From JABGQS01 sp963674545 (GTDB lineage: Bacteria; Bacillota; Clostridia; Christensenellales; SZUA-584), in assembly GCA_963674545.2 (NCBI GenBank), contig CAXXFB010000001.1, forward strand, positions 1,984,001-2,048,000: a DNA stretch of 64,000 nucleotides, written 5' to 3'. The notes beneath the pieces are model-generated. The model was not told the origin of the DNA, searched no databases, and saw nothing but the letters and a program-made list of their open reading frames with translations. This document shows, piece after piece, positions 1 through 8,773 of the stretch (its first letter is position 1; every line of letters starts with the position of its first letter). The translations under genes were made by a program, and so were the position numbers.

Positions 1-240
1 ACGCCCGAGTATCTTAGGTCCGAATATCGAGAACACCGCCCCGCCTACAGCCATTATCAGGACTATAACAAGCGCTATCTTATATTTGCCCAAATATTTT
101 ATCAGCCTTTTGAATCCGCTTTTAAAATCTTTTGCTTTTTCGACCGGTGCTCCGTGTCCGTGTCCACCCGGCCCCGGTCCTCCCGGCCCTCTTCCCGGCC
201 CGCCGGGCCGCGCCGATGTTGATCTTTTTCTTTCACTCAT
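1..240 (-). CDS. ABC exporter subunit, N-terminal part (cut by window edge)
   Basis: The first 80 residues of a second ABC exporter half-transporter. The ATG at 240 overlaps the stop of the preceding ABC gene (ATGA), so translation is probably coupled and the two form a heterodimer. The N-terminus is unusual: about 30 residues rich in Gly, Pro and Arg, ending in a His-Gly-His-Gly stretch. A basic segment and the first membrane helix follow (about residues 53-72). Nothing of the nucleotide-binding domain is inside the window. By analogy with BmrC/BmrD and TM287/288 pairs this should be the subunit with the competent catalytic glutamate, which cannot be checked here. Confidence 0.85.
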   Translation of the reverse strand, partial: MSERKRSTSARPGGPGRGPGGPGPGGHGHGAPVEKAKDFKSGFKRLIKYLGKYKIALVIVLIMAVGGAVFSIFGPKILGR

Positions 241-1964
241 GCTAGTTCCTCCATAGAGAGCTGCGACCTTACGATCTCCTGATAAGTCGTGCAGGTTTCA
301 AGCAGCTGCTTGTGCTTGCCCTGTCCCACTACTCTTCCGTTATCCAGGACTATTATGCTGTCTGCGTTCATTACAGTGCTTACACGCTGTGCAACTATAA
401 ACACAGTCGCATCCTTTATCTCTCCCTTCAACGCTTTTCTCAGCTTTGCATCCGTCTTGAAGTCAAGTGCAGAAAAGCTGTCGTCAAATACATATACTTC
501 CGGCTTTCTGACAAGCGCCCTTGCTATGCTTATCCTCTGTTTCTGTCCGCCGGAATAGTTTGTGCCTCCCTGCGCTACAACAGACTCTATCCCATCATCG
601 AGTTCAGATATAAACTCGTCTGCCTGCGCAGTCTCAAGCGCTTTTAAAACATCTTCTTTGGAAGCGTCATCTTTGCCGTATTTTACATTTTGGGCGATAG
701 TGCCGCTCATCAGTGTTATCTTCTGCGGAACGTACCCTATCTTTTCTCTAAGCGCAAGCTGCGGATAGTCTTTAACGTCAACTCCGTCAACAAGCACCTG
801 TCCATGGGTTACATCATAAAACCTCGGTATCATCTTAACGAGGGTCGACTTACCGGAACCCGTACCGCCTATTATGGCAGTAACTTCGCCCGGATTTGCC
901 AAAAGTGAGATGTCGCATATTGCCGGCTCCTCTGCGCCAAAGTATGAAAAGCTCACGTTCTTGAACTCCACGCACCCTTTGCATGTAGGCTGCGGGGCTT
1001 GCTTCGCTGTGTCTTCTATGCTTATAGGCATATCCAGCACCTCGTTTATACGCTCTGCCGAAGCAGAAGCACGAGGCAGCATCACAAACAGCATAGTCGC
1101 CATTATGAAAGCGAACATTACCTGCATCGCATACTGCTGGAACGCCATAAGGTCGCCAACCTGCATCTGAGCGTTTGATATCCGCAGTCCGCCAAACCAG
1201 ATTATAGCCACTACCGTAACGTTCAGAAGAAGCATTATTCCCGGCATCATCACGCCCATCCATCTGTATACTCTTACAGATGTGCTTGTAAGGTCTTTAT
1301 TAGCTTCTTCAAACCTTGCAGATTCGTATTTGTTTTTGTTAAAAGCGCGGATTACTCGAATACCCGTCAGACCCTCACGCAGAACGAGGTTTACCTTATC
1401 TATCTTTTTCTGTATCGATTTAAACAGCGGCAGCGCTTTTATGGCTATTACGCCCATCATTATCCCTATCACTCCAATAGCGGCCGCTATGACCCATGAA
1501 AGTCCCGTATCCGTCCGCAGCGCCATAAGTATTCCGCCGACAGCCATTATTGGTGCTGAAAGCATCATAGACAGTATCATCACAAACACATTCTGTATCT
1601 GTGTCACGTCGTTCGTTGAGCGTGTCACCAGCGACGCTGTGCCTATCTGGTCAAATTCGTGCAGCGAATAGCTTTCGACCTTTCTGAAGATGTCTCTTCG
1701 AACGTCTTTTGCAAATCCTACTGCCGTTTTTGATGAAAAGTATCTCGACAGTATGGTGCTTACCGTGACAATAGCCGTAAACCCAAGCATAACCAGCCCT
1801 GTGTTTATTATCATGGCAATGTCCTGGTTCACCACGCCTTTGTCAACGATATCCGACATAAGCGTGGGCAGGTATAACTGGCTTAATGACTGTATAGTCG
1901 TCAGCACGATAATGATTATCGCCTGCCACTTATACGGCTTTAAATACCTAAGTAGTTTTTTCAT
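237..1964 (-). CDS. Heterodimeric ABC exporter, degenerate-site subunit
   Basis: A 575-residue half-transporter: six membrane helices in roughly the first 310 residues, then a nucleotide-binding domain with Walker A GGTGSGKST near 365, signature SGGQ and Walker B ending VYVFDD. The residue after the Walker B aspartate is Asp instead of the catalytic Glu, and the switch histidine is Gln (VAQRVST). Both changes are typical of the inactive site in heterodimeric exporters such as TM287/288 and BmrC/BmrD. It lies 24 bp after a TetR gene and overlaps the next ABC gene by 4 bp, so a drug- or lipid-exporting pair under TetR control is likely. The substrate is unknown. Confidence 0.92.
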   Translation of the reverse strand: MKKLLRYLKPYKWQAIIIIVLTTIQSLSQLYLPTLMSDIVDKGVVNQDIAMIINTGLVMLGFTAIVTVSTILSRYFSSKTAVGFAKDVRRDIFRKVESYSLHEFDQIGTASLVTRSTNDVTQIQNVFVMILSMMLSAPIMAVGGILMALRTDTGLSWVIAAAIGVIGIMMGVIAIKALPLFKSIQKKIDKVNLVLREGLTGIRVIRAFNKNKYESARFEEANKDLTSTSVRVYRWMGVMMPGIMLLLNVTVVAIIWFGGLRISNAQMQVGDLMAFQQYAMQVMFAFIMATMLFVMLPRASASAERINEVLDMPISIEDTAKQAPQPTCKGCVEFKNVSFSYFGAEEPAICDISLLANPGEVTAIIGGTGSGKSTLVKMIPRFYDVTHGQVLVDGVDVKDYPQLALREKIGYVPQKITLMSGTIAQNVKYGKDDASKEDVLKALETAQADEFISELDDGIESVVAQGGTNYSGGQKQRISIARALVRKPEVYVFDDSFSALDFKTDAKLRKALKGEIKDATVFIVAQRVSTVMNADSIIVLDNGRVVGQGKHKQLLETCTTYQEIVRSQLSMEELA

Positions 1965-1988
1965 ACTCTTTCCTTTCGTATATGTGTG

Positions 1989-2570
1989 TTAATTCTTAAG
2001 TGCAAAAATAACCCGTTCTATCATCCAATCGAAATATTCCTGATTCATTCCGTGGGGGCTGTGTCTGTGACCATACTGCATAAACATGCTCTTGGCTATA
2101 TATCCTGCAATGTTGTTCATGCAGAATATCATTGCCATTTTCGGGTCCGCTTTCATACGCCCCATTGCGTGCATCTGCTCGAAATAGTTCTCCAGACTTT
2201 TGTTTGCATTTTTCTCATGTTTCCAGAGGTGCATCTTCGATATGGAATCGTGCATTCCGTCTTTGAAAACCATACTCATAAGCGGTACATTACTCTGATA
2301 TGTGCGCATCATGTTTTTCGCCATTATCCTAAGGTCCGTATCAAGATCGTACTGTACGTCTTTTTCAAGATACTCCTCCAGTTTATAAGGGTGAAGGCTT
2401 CCGTGGATGATCATCTCGAAAAGATTCCTCTTCGTTTCAAAGTGCCTGAATAATGTTACTTCGCTGACGCCTGCTTTTTCGGCAATCTGCTTTGTTGTTG
2501 TTGCCGCATAACCGTTGGTCTCAAAAAGTTCCCGTGCCGCTTTCATCAGCTTTTCTTTTGTGTTGCTCAT
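1989..2570 (-). CDS. TetR/AcrR family transcriptional regulator
   Basis: About 193 residues. The N-terminal 50 residues form a TetR helix-turn-helix (segments AARELFETNGYAATTTKQIA and AGVSEVTLFRHFETKRNLF); the rest is a helical ligand-binding domain that is not recognisable in detail. The ATG at 2570 is preferred over a TTG at 2582 because a GGAGC site lies 5 nt upstream of it. It is the first gene of an operon with the two ABC exporter genes and probably represses them and itself. A repeat-containing site overlaps its promoter. Confidence 0.9.
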   Translation of the reverse strand: MSNTKEKLMKAARELFETNGYAATTTKQIAEKAGVSEVTLFRHFETKRNLFEMIIHGSLHPYKLEEYLEKDVQYDLDTDLRIMAKNMMRTYQSNVPLMSMVFKDGMHDSISKMHLWKHEKNANKSLENYFEQMHAMGRMKADPKMAMIFCMNNIAGYIAKSMFMQYGHRHSPHGMNQEYFDWMIERVIFALKN

Positions 2571-2595
2571 TTTTTGCTCCAATAATAAAATTTAT

Positions 2596-2638
2596 GCAAG
2601 TACTTACTTACATTACACCACTGTTTAGCATTAGTCAA
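2596..2638 (-). promoter_or_regulatory. Promoter and probable TetR operator
   Basis: On the minus strand TTGACT (2638-2633) and TAATGT (2615-2610) are 17 bp apart. Directly downstream, overlapping the -10, is GTAAGTAAGTACTTGC (2611-2596), with the TAAGTAAGTA spacing common in TetR-family operators and a palindromic AAGTACTT core. Repressor binding here would block transcription. The promoter is seen directly; the operator role is inferred. Confidence 0.65.
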
Positions 2639-2742
2639 CTTATTTTATCAGCGTTTAAAAAACGTTCATAATTCATCGTTGTTGCATATTTTGGTAAATT
2701 AATTTAGAATGTTATGAAGCTAAATTTTTCAAGGAGCATTAT

Positions 2743-3414
2743 ATGGAGTTTCTTTCGCACTACTGGGGTTATATACTGATTTTCGCCATGTTTATACTCT
2801 CTTCTTTTGTAAACAGCAGGATCAAAAACACATATGACATCTATTCCTCTCACGCACTAGAAAGCGGCTACACCGGAAAGCAGGCGGCAGAAACAATTCT
2901 TTACCGCAACGGCATAAACGATGTTGGCATCTATTCTATAGAGGGAGTGCTCAAATACAGCTACAGCCAGAAAAATAAGATCATCTCTCTAAGCTATCAG
3001 AACTATAACGAAAGCTCGATAGCCACAGTGGCCATCGCTGCTCACGAAGCAGGCCACGCTATTCAGGTAAAGGAAAGATATAACTTCATGACATTTCTCG
3101 TCGTGTTAAAGCCGCTCGTCCGCACAGCTACGTCACTTTTCTTTCCGCTTGTGTTTTTCGGCGCAATAGCAAACATTGCGATAGGCACTAATGTGCTCTT
3201 CTATCTTTTTGCGGCTGTTTTTTTGCTTCAGATGCTTATGCTGCCTGTGGAGTTCAACGCAAGCAGTCGTGCACTCGAAGAGCTGAGCAGCTCCGGCATA
3301 TTGAATGAAGAAGAGCTATACGGCGCAAAAAAGATGCTGCATGCGGCAGCGATGTCATATGTGGCCGCAGCTTTGATGGCCTTTGCTTTCATGGCAAGAG
3401 CAAAGAAAAAGTGA
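2743..3414 (+). CDS. YugP-type neutral zinc metallopeptidase
   Basis: 223 residues with the zinc-binding motif HEAGH (in AAHEAGHAIQ, near residue 105) of the Zn_peptidase_2 (YugP) family. There is an N-terminal membrane helix and two or three further hydrophobic segments from about residue 125 on, so it is an integral membrane protease. Length and architecture match the family. AAGGAGC precedes the ATG by 7 nt. It is transcribed divergently from the TetR operon and appears monocistronic. The biological substrate of YugP proteins is not established. Confidence 0.88.
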   Translation: MEFLSHYWGYILIFAMFILSSFVNSRIKNTYDIYSSHALESGYTGKQAAETILYRNGINDVGIYSIEGVLKYSYSQKNKIISLSYQNYNESSIATVAIAAHEAGHAIQVKERYNFMTFLVVLKPLVRTATSLFFPLVFFGAIANIAIGTNVLFYLFAAVFLLQMLMLPVEFNASSRALEELSSSGILNEEELYGAKKMLHAAAMSYVAAALMAFAFMARAKKK

Positions 3415-3483
3415 TTAATTCGCAAATAATGAAAAAAACGCACAAATATTTTTGAATTTTCAACAAATTATACAATTTAATCA

Positions 3484-3512
3484 TTGTAACAAGCCTGCCT
3501 TGCCACTATAAT
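3484..3512 (+). promoter_or_regulatory. Transketolase promoter
   Basis: TTGTAA (3484-3489) and TATAAT (3507-3512) separated by 17 bp, 75 bp before the transketolase start. An AGGAGGAAAAGT site precedes the start codon. Confidence 0.7.
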
Positions 3513-3587
3513 AGAACTAACAAGAATGTATCTTTTGAACAATGTTCATTAAATAAAAGTTGCATAGTAATATTTAGGAGGAAAAGT

Positions 3588-5567
3588 ATGAATAACACTG
3601 AAAGGTTATCAATCAACACGATTCGAATGCTTTCGGCGCAGGCTATCCAAAAAGCCAAGAGCGGCCATCCCGGTCTGCCGATGGGCGCTGCACCTATGGC
3701 TTATACACTCTGGTCAAAGTATTTAAAGCAAAACCCGAAAAACCCTGATTGGGCAGACAGAGACCGCTTTGTTCTTTCTGCAGGACACGGCTCTATGATG
3801 CTATATGCCCTTCTTCACATCTTTGGATATGACGTAACAATGGACGATATAAAAGACTTCCGGCAGCTCGGCTCAAAAACAGCAGGACATCCGGAATACG
3901 GATATCTTCCGGGCATCGAGACTACGACCGGTCCTCTCGGGCAGGGAATCGCCAATGCAGTCGGCATGGCTATGGCTGAAACGCACCTTGCTGCAATGTT
4001 CAACAAACCGGGCTATAATGTCGTAGACCATTTTACTTACGCACTTTCGGGAGACGGCTGCCTCATGGAGGGCGTCGCTTCTGAAGCATGTTCTCTTGCA
4101 GGAACGCTTAAGCTCGGCAAACTGATACTCCTCTATGACAGAAACAAGATCACCATAGAAGGCGAAACAGACTTTGCATTCGACGAAGACGTAGCTAAGA
4201 GATTCGAAGCGTATGGCTGGCAGGTCTTGAACGTAGCTGACGGCAACGAAGATACCGACTCGATAAGCGCTGCCATAGAGCAGGCAAAGCACGAGACGGA
4301 AAAGCCGTCCATAATCATAATCAAAACTGAAATCGGCTACGGCTGCCCGCCCGTTCAAGGCAAGGCCTCCTGCCACGGAGCGCCGCTTGGTGATGACAAC
4401 ATCAAAATCATGAAAGAAAATCTCGGATGGGACTATGACGATTTCACTGTTCCGGAGGAAGTAACAGCGGCGGCGGCAGAGCGTCAGAAAGCATATGACA
4501 AAGCCGAAGCCGACTGGAACGCAATGCTGGCAGAGTACCGCTCCAAGTTCCCGGATATGGCACAGCTTTGGGACACTTGCTTTAGCAAAGTTGATGTTGC
4601 TAAACTTGCCGACAAAGATTTCTATCAGTTCGACGGACCGATGGCTACAAGAAACTCTTCAAGCATAGTTCTAAACAGGTTGTCTGCAAAACTTCCTCAG
4701 CTGTTCGGCGGAAGCGCAGACCTTGCGCCTGCAAACAAGTCAGTACTCAAGGATTCCGAATTCTATTCACCTGTTCACAGGGAAGGCAAGAACATACACT
4801 TTGGTATCAGAGAATTTGCAATGTCCGCAATAGCTAACGGGTTTGCTCTTCACGGCGGCATAGTTCCATATGTCGCAACATTCTTCGTATTCACAGACTA
4901 TCTACGAAACGGCCTTAGGATGTCTGCAATAATGGAACTCCCGGTCATATACGTAATGACGCACGACTCCATCGGAGTGGGCGAAGACGGCCCGACGCAT
5001 CAACCGATAGAGCAGCTTTCAAGCATGCGCGCAATGCCCAATCTTCACATGTGGCGTCCGGCAGACTCAAAAGAAACTGCCGCTGCATATCTTGCAGCAC
5101 TCGGGGCAAACGGCCCAAGCGTCATTGCCCTTTCCAGGCAGGATCTTCCGCTGTACGAGGGAACTGGAGAAAAAGCTCTTAAGGGTGCATACGTGCTTAA
5201 AGACTTCGGAAACGACCCGCAGATGCTGTTCATCGGAACAGGCAGCGAAGTTGAGCTGTGCATGAACGCTGCACAGAAGCTCTTCGAAGAAGGCATCAGC
5301 AGTCGTGTTGTCTCCATGCCGTGTATGGAGGTTTTCGAAGCGCAGAGCTGCGAATATCAGGAGAGCGTTATACCAGAGAGTATCACAAAGCGTCTTGTTG
5401 TTGAAGCAGGCTCAAGCTTTGGCTGGTGCAGATATATGGGAACGCATGGCGACAGCGTGACTATCGACACGTTCGGCGCATCCGGCCCGGCTGGAAAGGT
5501 ATTCGAGAAATACGGTTTCACAGTTGACAATGTTGTAGCAAAGGCAAAAGCAGTGCTGGCAAATTAA
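3588..5567 (+). CDS. tkt: Transketolase
   Basis: 659 residues, the usual bacterial length. It transfers a two-carbon ketol unit between sugar phosphates in the non-oxidative pentose phosphate pathway, with thiamine diphosphate as cofactor. Visible are the N-terminal KSGHPGLPMG motif, the ThDP/metal motif beginning GDGCLMEG (near 150) and ending at the Asn of DRNKI, and the pyrimidine domain with catalytic Glu in FGIREFAM. The C-terminal domain is complete. It stands alone between its own promoter and a terminator. Confidence 0.97.
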   Translation: MNNTERLSINTIRMLSAQAIQKAKSGHPGLPMGAAPMAYTLWSKYLKQNPKNPDWADRDRFVLSAGHGSMMLYALLHIFGYDVTMDDIKDFRQLGSKTAGHPEYGYLPGIETTTGPLGQGIANAVGMAMAETHLAAMFNKPGYNVVDHFTYALSGDGCLMEGVASEACSLAGTLKLGKLILLYDRNKITIEGETDFAFDEDVAKRFEAYGWQVLNVADGNEDTDSISAAIEQAKHETEKPSIIIIKTEIGYGCPPVQGKASCHGAPLGDDNIKIMKENLGWDYDDFTVPEEVTAAAAERQKAYDKAEADWNAMLAEYRSKFPDMAQLWDTCFSKVDVAKLADKDFYQFDGPMATRNSSSIVLNRLSAKLPQLFGGSADLAPANKSVLKDSEFYSPVHREGKNIHFGIREFAMSAIANGFALHGGIVPYVATFFVFTDYLRNGLRMSAIMELPVIYVMTHDSIGVGEDGPTHQPIEQLSSMRAMPNLHMWRPADSKETAAAYLAALGANGPSVIALSRQDLPLYEGTGEKALKGAYVLKDFGNDPQMLFIGTGSEVELCMNAAQKLFEEGISSRVVSMPCMEVFEAQSCEYQESVIPESITKRLVVEAGSSFGWCRYMGTHGDSVTIDTFGASGPAGKVFEKYGFTVDNVVAKAKAVLAN

Positions 5568-5580
5568 AAAATAATAAATA

Positions 5581-5620
5581 AAAAACAGGGTATTTGAAAT
5601 CAAATGCCCTGTTTTTTATT
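5581..5620 (+). terminator. Intrinsic terminator after transketolase
   Basis: A 13-bp stem (AACAGGG-T-ATTTG pairing with CAAAT-G-CCCTGTT, one G-U pair) with a 4-nt loop, followed by a T run. Confidence 0.85.
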
Positions 5621-5667
5621 TACTCGTTTATGTTAAAATCAAAATATATTTTTTAGGAGGTGCAAAA

Positions 5668-5856
5668 ATGCCTGTAGTATCTATCAACATATCACCCCAG
5701 CCGCCGGAGAAGAAAGCAGAGATGGCAGAAGTTCTATCAACCGAACTCAGCCGCATCACCGGAATCCGGAAACAAAGCTTTATTGTTCTGTTCAACGAAT
5801 TGCCTAAAGAGAATATATCCGTCGGCGGAAAGCTGCTGAGCGAACTGCAAAAATAA
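5668..5856 (+). CDS. 4-oxalocrotonate tautomerase family protein
   Basis: 62 residues beginning MPVVSINI, so Pro2 becomes the N-terminal catalytic proline typical of the 4-OT family once Met is removed. The size and the second half (SFIVLFNELPKENISVGG) match small tautomerases such as YwhB/DmpI. These enzymes isomerise 2-hydroxymuconate-like or unknown enols; the in vivo substrate here cannot be deduced. A TAGGAGGTG site precedes the ATG. It lies alone between two terminators. Confidence 0.85.
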   Translation: MPVVSINISPQPPEKKAEMAEVLSTELSRITGIRKQSFIVLFNELPKENISVGGKLLSELQK

Positions 5857-5857
5857 C

Positions 5858-5890
5858 AAAAAAGAGGCTGTCATGATAAACAGCCCCTTG
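5858..5890 (-). terminator. Intrinsic terminator of symporter gene
   Basis: A GGCTGT/ACAGCC stem with an 8-nt loop. The T run lies on the minus-strand side, so it ends transcription from the symporter gene; it may also stop plus-strand reads from the tautomerase. Confidence 0.7.
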
Positions 5891-5902
5891 TGATTTCTTA
5901 TA

Positions 5903-7378
5903 TTATGCTGCAAATATGTTGTCTATGTGCGCCTGGTCGAACTTCTTTGTCATTATGCTGACAACCGGAGTTACGATAAGAGAAACCAGCATTGCCATAG
6001 ATCCTATTGCCGGAGCGCTCATCCATGAAGGAAGTATGCCGCCTATGAACCCAAGCACCATCAAAGGAACCGTTATCAAAAGCCCGGTGATTATGCCTGC
6101 CCATGCTCCTTTTTTCGTCATGCCCTTCCACTTTACGCCAAGCAGGAACGGCGCAAGGAAGCAGCCTGAAAGCGCGCCCCACGAATAGCTCATCAGCGTA
6201 ACAATGGCCGCCGGTCTAAGCAGCGCGATTATAAGCGATATTACCACGAATACTGCACACAGTATCCTCATCCACGCCATAGTAGATTTTTCTTTCATCT
6301 TTGGTTTTATAATGCCTTTGATAAGGTCCATAGATATCGAAGACGACGAAACCAGCACCAGTGAAGAAAGCGTAGACATCGAAGCCGCAAGTATAAGCAC
6401 GAGTATAAGCCCGAGCAGCACCGGCGGAAGTGAAGCCTTCATCATCTCCGGCATGATAGCGTCCATGCCTGCCTCAGGAACGTCGGAAAGGAAAAGTCTG
6501 CCGAACGTACCGACGAAATATGCAGCGCCGCCTACCAGCAGTGCAAACAGTGTAGATATAACTGTACCCTTTTTAATAGCGTTTTCGTCTTTGATGGCAT
6601 AGAACTTATGCACCATTTGCGGCAGCCCCCATGTACCAAGGCTGGTCAGTATTATAAGCGAAACCAGAAGCACAATCATCTGGGGTGACCCGAAGGGTGT
6701 AACGAATGATATACCCGCCTGCGATCCAACTTTTTCAAGACCGGCAAACAGACCGCCTACCTGCGGTGCAGCCAATACGAATATGACCATAAGTATAACT
6801 CCGCCTATCATTATGAGCCCCTGAACAAAGTCAGTCATCGCCGTTGCAATGTAGCCGCCCATAAGCAGATAGAGCGCAGTGAACACCGCCATGCCTATCA
6901 TACAGTATTCATATGAGATTCCGAAAACACTCTCGAAGAAATATCCAAGACCCTGATATACGCTTGCGCAGTAAGGAACGAGGAACACGAAGATAATAAT
7001 TGCTGCTGCAATTTTAAGTCCGCTGCTCTTATAGCGCTTCAGAAAAAAGTCCGGCATCGTCGCTGTATCGAGTTTCTGCGTAATCCGCCTTGTCGGCTTT
7101 GCAAGCAGTTTCCATGCTAGGAATGTGCCTACAAGCGCATTTGCTATGCCTATCCAAGTTGCGCTCACGCCCATAAGCCAGCCGAACTTTCCGGCGTAGC
7201 CAACGAACATGACTGCACTGAAATAGGTCGTGCCGTATGCAAAAGCAGACATCCAGGGGCCAATCTTTCTGCCTCCGAGCATGAAGTCATCTGTAGTTTT
7301 GGTTTTTCTTACTGTGTAGATTGCGACGCCAATCAAAAAGAGTAAATAAACGATAAGGATAATAAGCTGAGCTGTCAT
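5903..7378 (-). CDS. Sodium:solute symporter family transporter
   Basis: 491 residues with about 13 hydrophobic segments and the fold of the SSS (PutP/PanF) family. Family signatures include the N-terminal DDFMLGGRKIGPWMSAFAYG segment and the TM8-9 region with a serine cluster followed by SMDLIKG. It would couple Na+ influx to uptake of a small organic solute in the plasma membrane. Proline, pantothenate or another substrate cannot be told apart by eye. GGAAGGA lies upstream of the ATG, and it has its own promoter and terminator. Confidence 0.9.
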   Translation of the reverse strand: MTAQLIILIVYLLFLIGVAIYTVRKTKTTDDFMLGGRKIGPWMSAFAYGTTYFSAVMFVGYAGKFGWLMGVSATWIGIANALVGTFLAWKLLAKPTRRITQKLDTATMPDFFLKRYKSSGLKIAAAIIIFVFLVPYCASVYQGLGYFFESVFGISYEYCMIGMAVFTALYLLMGGYIATAMTDFVQGLIMIGGVILMVIFVLAAPQVGGLFAGLEKVGSQAGISFVTPFGSPQMIVLLVSLIILTSLGTWGLPQMVHKFYAIKDENAIKKGTVISTLFALLVGGAAYFVGTFGRLFLSDVPEAGMDAIMPEMMKASLPPVLLGLILVLILAASMSTLSSLVLVSSSSISMDLIKGIIKPKMKEKSTMAWMRILCAVFVVISLIIALLRPAAIVTLMSYSWGALSGCFLAPFLLGVKWKGMTKKGAWAGIITGLLITVPLMVLGFIGGILPSWMSAPAIGSMAMLVSLIVTPVVSIMTKKFDQAHIDNIFAA

Positions 7379-7452
7379 AGGTTAACCGTCCTTCCATTCT
7401 ACATTAAGTTGTAATGGCAAATAAGCACCGGAACCGGGTAGTTGCCTCGTTT

Positions 7453-7481
7453 ATATTACTATATGAAAACTCTGAATGCAA
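7453..7481 (-). promoter_or_regulatory. Symporter promoter
   Basis: On the minus strand TTGCAT (7481-7476) and TAATAT (7458-7453) are 17 bp apart. The predicted 5' leader is about 65 nt and I see no riboswitch in it. Confidence 0.55.
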
Positions 7482-7513
7482 GAGAAATGTTCACAATTTG
7501 GTTACAATTTGTT

Positions 7514-8293
7514 TTACCTAAGAAGTTTAGCTATTTCTTCTATGTGCGAATACGCCTCACGCTCTCCGACCTTCAGCATTTCTTCAGTGTTGCGGAAGCT
7601 GAACGGCTGGAAATCGCACAGGTCTGGCTTCAGCATTATGTCCGCATAACGCTCACATATCTCACTGTTAACATTGACAGTCAGCTTATACGCAGCAACA
7701 AAAACATCCCTTCTTCTAAGGCTCTCCGTCCCGTTTGCCCGGTGCGAGTTAAGGTTGATGCCCACTACCTTTTCCGCTCCCATCTCCCTTACAGCCTGCG
7801 TCGGTATACTGCGCAGCGTTCCGCCGTCCACATATATCTTATCGCCGATGACCACCGGCTGAAAAACACCCGGCACGGCACAGCTTGCAGACAGCGCCTT
7901 GCTTAAGCTGCCGGAGCACAGCCTCTCCAGACTTCCGTTTTTCAAGTCTACAGCAATTGCACAAAACGGCTTTTTTAAATCTTCAAACGTCTTGCTGCCA
8001 AGGTAATGCTCCGCCATGTTTTCTATCACCTCGGCGCTCATATATGATATCCAGTTTTTTTTCGGAAAAAAAGTCCTCTCGTTTATAGAAAGAACAAAAT
8101 CGTACATCTCCTGCCAAGGTACGCCCAATGCATACACGGCGCCCACCATCGAGCCTGCGGAGTTGCCGGCAATATAATCAAATTCAATATTGTTCTGCTG
8201 GAAAACCTTGATTGCGCCTATGTGCGCAATACCCCGAGTCCCTCCACCACCAAAAGCGATCCCGCTTTTTTTAGCGCTCCTGAAAAAGCCCAT
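7514..8293 (-). CDS. Patatin-like phospholipase (RssA/YchK type)
   Basis: 259 residues with the complete patatin catalytic set: oxyanion-hole motif GGGTRG near residue 16, nucleophile elbow GNSAGS near 44, and the aspartate motif DGG in VDGGTLRSIP near 152. It probably hydrolyses acyl esters of lipids in the cytoplasm or at the membrane. There is no signal peptide. It follows the ACT-domain gene by about 30 bp on the same strand, so the two are probably co-transcribed. Confidence 0.9.
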   Translation of the reverse strand: MGFFRSAKKSGIAFGGGGTRGIAHIGAIKVFQQNNIEFDYIAGNSAGSMVGAVYALGVPWQEMYDFVLSINERTFFPKKNWISYMSAEVIENMAEHYLGSKTFEDLKKPFCAIAVDLKNGSLERLCSGSLSKALSASCAVPGVFQPVVIGDKIYVDGGTLRSIPTQAVREMGAEKVVGINLNSHRANGTESLRRRDVFVAAYKLTVNVNSEICERYADIMLKPDLCDFQPFSFRNTEEMLKVGEREAYSHIEEIAKLLR

Positions 8294-8322
8294 GCTCTAC
8301 CCCGGCATGAATATGCCAACAC

Positions 8323-8592
8323 TTATATCCTGTGCATGGCGTCGAATATTTCTTCTTTCATCATACGCACATCCATGCCCATTTTTCTTCCTTCCTGCTC
8401 CAGACTTTCGCTGATAGTCAAAAAAGGCTCTTCACACAAAGTCAGGTCCACCAGCATTATCATAGCAAAGTAGTCCTGCAGCACCGTCTGGCTGATGTCA
8501 AGTATGTTGACACCATGCTCACTTAGCTTCGACGATACTTTTGCTATTATTCCCGTTTTGTCTTTACCCGATACTGTTACGATTGCTTTCAT
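8323..8592 (-). CDS. ACT domain protein (UPF0237)
   Basis: 89 residues, essentially one ACT domain (starting MKAIVTVSGKDKTGIIAKVS) of the UPF0237 family related to the N-terminal part of GcvR. Such domains bind amino acids, but no ligand is known for this family. In many Firmicutes the gene sits beside a UPF0210 gene; here it precedes a patatin lipase instead. A small regulatory role is inferred from the family only. Confidence 0.88.
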   Translation of the reverse strand: MKAIVTVSGKDKTGIIAKVSSKLSEHGVNILDISQTVLQDYFAMIMLVDLTLCEEPFLTISESLEQEGRKMGMDVRMMKEEIFDAMHRI

Positions 8593-8723
8593 AGCTTTCC
8601 CGCCTTGTTATTTTGTCAATATTATATATTAAACAAATCAAAAAATCTAGCTTGGAACGGCAATTCGCTTTAGCCATGTCTGCTCTGTTTGTCAAATCAA
8701 TAGATAAAACCGTGGATAAATAA

Positions 8724-8757
8724 AAAGACTGCCACATATCCGTGACAGCCCTTTTTA
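8724..8757 (-). terminator. Terminator after amt (probably bidirectional)
   Basis: A 9-bp stem with two wobble pairs (GGCTGTCAC with GTGGCAGTC on the minus strand) and a 6-nt loop, with T-rich sequence on both sides. It ends the ammonium transporter transcript. Confidence 0.8.
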
Positions 8758-8773
8758 TTAAAAACTATTGCAA

